Source of the DNA: NORP181 sp047623555
Lineage (GTDB): Bacteria; Pseudomonadota; Alphaproteobacteria; Rhodobacterales; Rhodobacteraceae
Direction: 5' to 3'
DNA length: 10,670 bases
Assembly (NCBI GenBank): GCA_047623555.1
Contig: JBLHMP010000110.1
Span: 1 to 10,670 of the forward strand
In this document: positions 7,038 through 10,670 of the stretch, in pieces
Layout of the letters: the number at the start of each line of letters is the position of its first letter
How positions within the stretch are numbered: the stretch's first letter is position 1
The notes under the pieces: model-generated
The model's input: the letters and a program-made list of their open reading frames with translations, nothing else
Told to the model about the DNA's origin: nothing
Databases searched by the model: none
Translations under genes and position numbers: made by a program

Positions 7038-7376
7038 TCACTGATTGTGGTCGATCCAGCGTGACATCAGGGTCATGTCGCGAAAACATTCCCTTGGGAC
7101 CTCGCGTCGTTTGATGCGGGCAATACGTTCGGCAAACGCCACTTGTCGTGACGACGGGTAACGCGAATACGGTGAATCGCTCTGTTTTGGTTTGTGGCTG
7201 TCGATCCACGTCGACATCGCACGGCGATCTTGTTGCACCTCATCTGGCAGAACCAGAGAAGAGCGTGCCGCAATCTTACGGGCATATCGCAGCTGTTTTT
7301 CAGTCACCGGGATCATATGGTAATCGTTGGATGGCAGGTCAGAATTGTAAGTCGGCTGGGTATAGTTGGCTTGCAT
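7038..7376 (-). CDS. Small duplicated-repeat protein with LexA-type promoter (unknown function)
   Basis: A 112-residue cytosolic protein of unknown function, without signal peptide or membrane segment. It consists of two diverged copies of one 39-residue unit, residues 24-62 and 74-112. Each runs Q-h-x-[YF]-A-x-x-I-A, then P-x-E, D, and an M-S-x-W-I-D ending (12 of 39 identical). Each unit is likely helical and basic, so nucleic-acid or protein binding is conceivable but not shown. The N-terminal tail contains YTQPTYNSDLPSNDYHMIP. GGAGG lies 5 bases before the ATG. An exact GTTC-N7-GTTC site overlaps the probable promoter, suggesting SOS control by LexA. It resembles conserved roseobacter hypothetical proteins as remembered; that is not checked. 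Confidence 0.85.
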   Translation of the reverse strand: MQANYTQPTYNSDLPSNDYHMIPVTEKQLRYARKIAARSSLVLPDEVQQDRRAMSTWIDSHKPKQSDSPYSRYPSSRQVAFAERIARIKRREVPRECFRDMTLMSRWIDHNQ

Positions 7377-7401
7377 ATCGGCCTCCGGGGTGTGTTCTTA
7401 A

Positions 7402-7429
7402 CATATAGAACAAAGTGAGAACAAATCAA
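7402..7429 (-). promoter_or_regulatory. LexA (SOS) box overlapping a promoter
   Basis: On the minus strand GTTCTCACTTTGTTC (7408-7422) matches the alphaproteobacterial LexA consensus GTTC-N7-GTTC exactly. It lies between a possible -35 TTGATT (7424-7429) and -10 TATATG (7402-7407), spaced 16 bp. This is ideal for repression of the gene starting at 7376. A further GTTC on the plus strand (7394-7397) makes a partial inverted arrangement. Confidence 0.72.
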
Positions 7430-7584
7430 GGCGCCAGCAATATTATGCCGGAATTTATGCTTATTCCTCCATGAGCCCCGCCCTGGCTGATGTGTAAAAT
7501 CCCCTGTCCACGGCTGTATTTTATCAGACGTATCCCCGGCCGTGTGTCCCTGTTATCTAATTCGAAGAACAGACAGGATATTTT
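7430..7584. other. Intergenic leader before the polysaccharide genes
   Basis: No gene is seen here. The stretch carries the promoter region of the downstream glycosyltransferase, but no convincing -35/-10 pair was found. A 6-bp inverted repeat CACGGC (7509-7514) / GCCGTG (7539-7544) with a 24-base spacer is present and weak. AGGA (7575-7578) is the ribosome site for ATG 7585. Confidence 0.4.
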
Positions 7585-8832
7585 ATGAAATTACTTTTCG
7601 TTCACCAGAACATGCCGGGCCAGTACCGTGAATTGATCAGCTGGTTGGCCAGCCAGAACAAACACGAAATCGTCTTTTTGACCCAACGAAAAAACCCGCC
7701 GCAGATTAAAGGTGTTCAGACTGTCATTTATCAATCCCATCATGAACCGGCCAAGGATGCCTATGGCTTGTCCAAGGTCTGGGAAAAGGCGACTGGAACC
7801 GGCTATGGCGCGGCAATGGCGGCGCAGCAGATTGAAAACAAACAGGGATTCGTGCCAGATGTTATCATCGGGCATACTGGCTGGGGCGAATTGCTGTTCT
7901 TTAAAGAGATATGGCCAGATGTGCCGATACTGGGGTTCTTTGAATACTATTACCGGATGAAGGGCGGCCTGGTCGGGTTTGATCCGGCTGAACCCATTTC
8001 AGATGCGGCTCCGTTTATGATGTTTGCGCGCAATGCGGTGCCATTTGCCAGCATTCAGACGGTGGACTTAGGGCATGCCCCAACCGAGTGGCAAAAGAAC
8101 AGGTTTCCCGCCAGTTTTCACGACAAATTCTATGTTTGCCATGACGGCATCAGAACCGACCAGCTTTTGCCAAACCCCAAGGCGAAGTTGTCGTTGTCGC
8201 GACTGGATCGCCCGGTGACACGCGATGACGAAATATTCACCTATCTTGCCCGTAATCTGGAATATGCGCGTGGTTTTCACATCTTTATGCGGGCGCTGCC
8301 GGCCATTCTGGAGGCACGGCCCAATGCGCGGGTGTTGGTGGTCGGCGGCAATGATGTTTCCTATGGTCGCAAAAGCGGTCACCCCAATGGATTGCGTGGT
8401 GAAATGGAGGCCGAAGTCGGGGATCGCGTTGATTGGAGCCGGGTGCATTTCCTCGGGCAGGTTCCCTATGACGACTATCGCAGTATCGTACAGATCAGCC
8501 GCTGTCATATCGCGCTGACCATGCCATTTGTCATGTCGTGGTCGCTGCTTGAGGCGATGTCGATGCAGGCGACTGTGGTTGCCTCAGATGTCGCATCGGT
8601 ACGCGAGGCGGTGACCCATGGCGAAACCGGGTTGTTGGTTGATTTCTTTGACCACAAAGCGCTGTCGGATCAGGTGATTGATGTGCTGTCCAACCGCGAT
8701 AAATATGCCCATATTGGATCGGCCGCGCGCAGGCATGTCGTTGAGAAATACGATTTCCTGACCCGCTGTCTGCCCGAGCATATTTCGCGGATCAACAGTT
8801 TGCTGCCTGAGGACAAACATATCCATCTGTGA
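7585..8832 (+). CDS. Glycosyltransferase, group 1 / GT4-type
   Basis: A 415-residue cytosolic or membrane-associated GT-B fold enzyme that should transfer a sugar from a nucleotide-sugar donor to a growing polysaccharide or lipid-linked glycan. Seen: N-terminal Rossmann start MKLLFVHQNMPGQYRE with an early glycine turn, an acceptor-domain segment PDVIIGHTGWGELLFF (91-106), a C-terminal donor domain from about 215 with LARNLEYARGFHIFMRALP, VLVVGG (250-255), FLGQVPYDDY (289-298), then SLLEAM (320-325) and GETGLLVD (346-353). The usual E-x7-E motif is half present: E323 is there, but the first position is Phe. AGGA lies 6 bases before ATG. It is first of a plus-strand polysaccharide set, 36 bp before the epimerase gene. 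The sugar is unknown. Confidence 0.88.
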   Translation: MKLLFVHQNMPGQYRELISWLASQNKHEIVFLTQRKNPPQIKGVQTVIYQSHHEPAKDAYGLSKVWEKATGTGYGAAMAAQQIENKQGFVPDVIIGHTGWGELLFFKEIWPDVPILGFFEYYYRMKGGLVGFDPAEPISDAAPFMMFARNAVPFASIQTVDLGHAPTEWQKNRFPASFHDKFYVCHDGIRTDQLLPNPKAKLSLSRLDRPVTRDDEIFTYLARNLEYARGFHIFMRALPAILEARPNARVLVVGGNDVSYGRKSGHPNGLRGEMEAEVGDRVDWSRVHFLGQVPYDDYRSIVQISRCHIALTMPFVMSWSLLEAMSMQATVVASDVASVREAVTHGETGLLVDFFDHKALSDQVIDVLSNRDKYAHIGSAARRHVVEKYDFLTRCLPEHISRINSLLPEDKHIHL

Positions 8833-8868
8833 CCAGATGTTTGAAGTTGCGATGACCTAAGGATAAAG

Positions 8869-9708
8869 TTGCAGATGGATATTCCTGACACATTGGTATT
8901 GGGCGGCACTGGCCGGATCGGCGCAATCTTGCGCCGCTTCTGGCCCGATGACGGCGCTGTGTGGCAAGCGCGTTCTGCCGTGTCCGGGGCTGATTGGACC
9001 AGGCTGGAAATCGACGATGAGGCCGCTTTGGATCGTGCTGCACGTGGTCGGGCGGTTATCTTATGTTTGGCGGGCGTCACAAATGACAAAGTCCGGCAAG
9101 GGGCCGATCTAAAGGACAACACCACACTGGCCCTGGCCGCCGTCCGCGCCGCGGCCAACTGTGGCGCGCGGGTGTTGGTGGTGTCGTCAGCGGCGGTTTA
9201 TGGCAATCAATCCCGGGTGTTAGATGAGGAAAACGCGCTGAAACCACAGTCTGACTATGGTCATGCCAAGGCTGAAATGGAGACACAAGTCGCGGCATTG
9301 GCCAATGACCTGGGGGTAAAGGCCTGCGCGTTGCGTATTGGCAATGTGGCTGGTGTTGATGCCATATTGGGCGGCTGGCGACCAGGGTTTCGGCTGGATC
9401 AATTTGCGGATGGGTCTAGCCCGGCGCGCAGCTATATCGGCCCTGAAACCTTGGCGCGGGTGATGGCGGATCTGATCAGATCCGTTGATTTGCCACCAGT
9501 GCTGAATGTTGCGGCCCCCGGAACCCTTGAGATGGGGGCATTGTTGGATGCTGCCGGGTTGGAGTGGGCCGGGCAGCCGGCGCCTGACAGCGCAATTGCA
9601 AAGGTGTGTCTGGCGACCGAAAAATTGCAGCGCTTTACGGTGTTGGATGCGCGGGCTAGTTCGGCTAAAAATATGGTCGCTGAGTGGCGAAAAATGAAAA
9701 TCGGGTAA
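8869..9708 (+). CDS. NAD-dependent epimerase/dehydratase family protein
   Basis: About 279 residues, an extended short-chain dehydrogenase of the nucleotide-sugar epimerase/dehydratase group. Seen: the NAD(P)-binding LVLGGTGRIG (9-18), CLAGVTN (66-72), VVSSAAVYGN (104-113) holding the catalytic Ser/Thr region, and the Y-x3-K pair Y130/K134 in SDYGHAK. It probably makes or reshapes an NDP-sugar for the surrounding glycan genes; the substrate is not readable. Start: TTG 8869 is 5 bases after AAGGA, while ATG 8875 two codons later is 11 bases away. Either is possible, and the protein changes by two residues only. It is shorter than typical UDP-glucose 4-epimerases (about 330), so a 4-epimerase or reductase label would be premature. 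The next gene follows after 21 bp. Confidence 0.87.
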   Translation: MQMDIPDTLVLGGTGRIGAILRRFWPDDGAVWQARSAVSGADWTRLEIDDEAALDRAARGRAVILCLAGVTNDKVRQGADLKDNTTLALAAVRAAANCGARVLVVSSAAVYGNQSRVLDEENALKPQSDYGHAKAEMETQVAALANDLGVKACALRIGNVAGVDAILGGWRPGFRLDQFADGSSPARSYIGPETLARVMADLIRSVDLPPVLNVAAPGTLEMGALLDAAGLEWAGQPAPDSAIAKVCLATEKLQRFTVLDARASSAKNMVAEWRKMKIG

Positions 9709-9729
9709 ATCCTGAAGGATGTGGCACAT

Positions 9730-10350
9730 ATGACTTGGCAAAAACGGCTCTTGGATATTCTGTTTGCATGTGTGTTGGTCGTGGCTCTGAGTCCGTTGAT
9801 AATTGGTCTGCTGCTCTGGCTGTGGATTCGTCAGGGTCGGCCATTGTTTTATGCGGCCGAGCGAATGAAAACCCCGGATCAGGGATTCACCCTTTGGAAA
9901 TTGCGCACCATGCAGGTGACCGATGACGATCAGGGTGTGTCAGGCGGAAACAAAGACGCCCGGATTACCAGAATTGGCGCAATGTTGCGCCGCCGCCGAA
10001 TCGATGAATTGCCACAATTGTTCAACATCCTGCGTGGTGATCTGAGCTTTGTCGGGCCGCGGCCACCGCTTCGGGAATATGTCGAACGGTTTCCCGAAGT
10101 GTATAACGAGGTTCTCAAATCCCGTCCGGGCGTGACCGGGCTGGCGACACTTGTCTATAATGAACATGAAGGCGCGCTGTTATCGCGGTGCAGCACATCG
10201 CAGCAAACGGATGATGTATATTGCCGGGCCTGCGTTCCACGTAAGGCGCATTTGGACCTGATATACCAACAACATCAAAGCATTTGTTTTGATTTCGACC
10301 TGGTGTTTCAGACTATCGGAGGCATTGTTCCCCGGTCTCGACCAAAATGA
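9730..10350 (+). CDS. Initiating sugar-phosphate transferase (PglC/WcaJ-type, monotopic)
   Basis: A 206-residue bacterial sugar transferase, the membrane enzyme that moves a sugar-1-phosphate from an NDP-sugar onto undecaprenyl phosphate to start exopolysaccharide or O-antigen units. Seen: one N-terminal hydrophobic segment (about 7-33) broken by S21-P22, the re-entrant helix mark of monotopic phosphoglycosyl transferases, then FTLWKLRTM (53-61), the catalytic dyad D92-E93 in RRIDELPQLFNILRGD, SFVGPRPPL (106-114) and SRPGVTGLA (131-139). The length is that of the short PglC form without the extra multi-pass domain. Start chosen at ATG 9730, 10 bases after AAGGA; a GTG at 9721 would be too close to it. 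Together with the two preceding genes it forms an operon-like glycan module. Confidence 0.93.
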   Translation: MTWQKRLLDILFACVLVVALSPLIIGLLLWLWIRQGRPLFYAAERMKTPDQGFTLWKLRTMQVTDDDQGVSGGNKDARITRIGAMLRRRRIDELPQLFNILRGDLSFVGPRPPLREYVERFPEVYNEVLKSRPGVTGLATLVYNEHEGALLSRCSTSQQTDDVYCRACVPRKAHLDLIYQQHQSICFDFDLVFQTIGGIVPRSRPK

Positions 10351-10501
10351 GTGATGGCCGACAAATGGCCAGCCGTAGCGCGCGTTTATGGATTTGATCT
10401 TTGATGCAAAACGGCGTACTAATTGTCCCGCATACTGTGTGTGAGTTTGGAATACTAAATATTTTAATATTTTAATATTTTTAAGATTTTGAGGAATTTA
10501 A
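10351..10501. other. Intergenic leader of galU
   Basis: There is no gene in this 151-bp gap. It holds a weak 5-bp hairpin (10355-10359 with 10367-10371), without a T-run, after the sugar transferase. Then come the AT-rich repeat block and AGGA (10492-10495), 6 bases before the galU ATG. galU therefore probably has its own promoter here rather than relying on the upstream glycan operon. Confidence 0.45.
10458..10481. repeat. Three tandem AATATTTT units in the galU leader
   Basis: Three exact head-to-tail copies of AATATTTT (10458-10465, 10466-10473, 10474-10481) are followed by a similar TAAGATTTT. The block is nearly pure A/T in an otherwise GC-rich region and ends about 20 bp before galU. 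It may be an UP-like element, an easily melted promoter, or a site for an AT-preferring regulator such as a Ros/MucR protein; that is inference. Confidence 0.7.
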
Positions 10502-10670
10502 ATGCGTAAGAAAGTAACAAAAGCGATATTTCCTGTTGCAGGCATGGGAACACGTTTTCTGCCGGCTACGAAATCGGTGCCCAAGGAAATCATGACGCTG
10601 GTGGACCGCCCCTTGGTTCAATACGCGATTGACGAGGCGCGCGCCGCTGGGATCAAAGAATTTATCTTTG
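10502..10670 (+). CDS. galU: UTP--glucose-1-phosphate uridylyltransferase, N-terminal part
   Basis: The first 56 residues only; the gene runs off the window. The enzyme makes UDP-glucose from UTP and glucose-1-phosphate, the precursor for glucans and for UDP-galactose or UDP-glucuronate. Seen: AIFPVAGMGTRFLPATKSVP (8-27), the bacterial GalU nucleotide-binding signature with G-x-G-T-R and K24, followed by PKEIMTLVDRPLVQYAIDEA (27-46), typical of this family. ATG 10502 has AGGA 6 bases upstream and a basic MRKKVTKA start as in other GalU proteins. Its position after the glycosyltransferase, epimerase and initiating transferase fits supply of UDP-glucose to polysaccharide synthesis. A closely related GalF-type paralogue cannot be excluded from the N-terminus alone. 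Confidence 0.95.
   Translation, partial: MRKKVTKAIFPVAGMGTRFLPATKSVPKEIMTLVDRPLVQYAIDEARAAGIKEFIF

Noticed and set aside
7509..7544. Inverted repeat CACGGC / GCCGTG upstream of the glycosyltransferase
   Set aside because: Short arms with a 24-base spacer are expected by chance; mentioned only within the leader description.
10355..10371. Hairpin TGGCC / GGCCA after the sugar transferase
   Set aside because: Only 5 bp and no T-run, so not a credible terminator.
1..10670. Search for CRISPR arrays, tRNA genes or toxin-antitoxin pairs
   Set aside because: No regularly spaced repeats, cloverleaf-like sequences or recognisable toxin/antitoxin pairs were seen.

Overview
The window looks like the chromosome of a marine alphaproteobacterium of the roseobacter group (Rhodobacterales). 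Grounds: the choice-of-anchor-L/Hint architecture, the DUF992 protein, the fumarylpyruvate-hydrolase-like FAH protein, a GTTC-N7-GTTC type LexA site and the polysaccharide genes all resemble roseobacter families, and base composition is moderate GC. An IS5-family end and two broken genes hint at a genome rich in insertion sequences and decaying genes, as in polar roseobacters such as Octadecabacter. That genus-level suggestion is inference only.

Left part (1-1250): the 3' end of an IS427-type IS5-family transposase and its terminal inverted repeat abut a wrecked surface or secreted protein gene. That gene once had a choice-of-anchor L domain followed by a Hint domain. It shows loss of its 5' end at the IS junction, a +1 shift in a C6 run, an in-frame amber codon, and an internal deletion that removed the Hint catalytic half.

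Metabolic part (1316-4356): a PLP-dependent class V aminotransferase-fold enzyme (+) converges on a minus-strand operon. The operon encodes the two subunits of a ComDE-type sulfopyruvate/phosphonopyruvate decarboxylase (ATGA overlap) and an FAH-family hydrolase. Together they suggest handling of a 3-substituted pyruvate (amino acid to 2-oxo acid to aldehyde), but the substrate cannot be read from sequence. A 7-bp dyad sits in the operon's upstream region.

Middle part (4500-7376): a secreted DUF992 gene is frameshifted inside an A9 tract. It is divergent from a fatty-acyl-CoA-synthetase-type AMP-binding enzyme, with a perfect 14-bp palindrome in between. Converging on the synthetase gene is a small protein made of two diverged 39-residue repeats. 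It has an exact alphaproteobacterial LexA (SOS) site in its promoter, and this is the most promising undescribed item here.

Right part (7585-10670): a polysaccharide gene group on the plus strand, with a group-1 glycosyltransferase, an NAD-dependent epimerase/dehydratase-like protein, a PglC-type initiating sugar-phosphate transferase, and the start of galU (UDP-glucose pyrophosphorylase). The galU gene is preceded by an AT-rich leader with three tandem AATATTTT units. No tRNA, rRNA or CRISPR array was seen.
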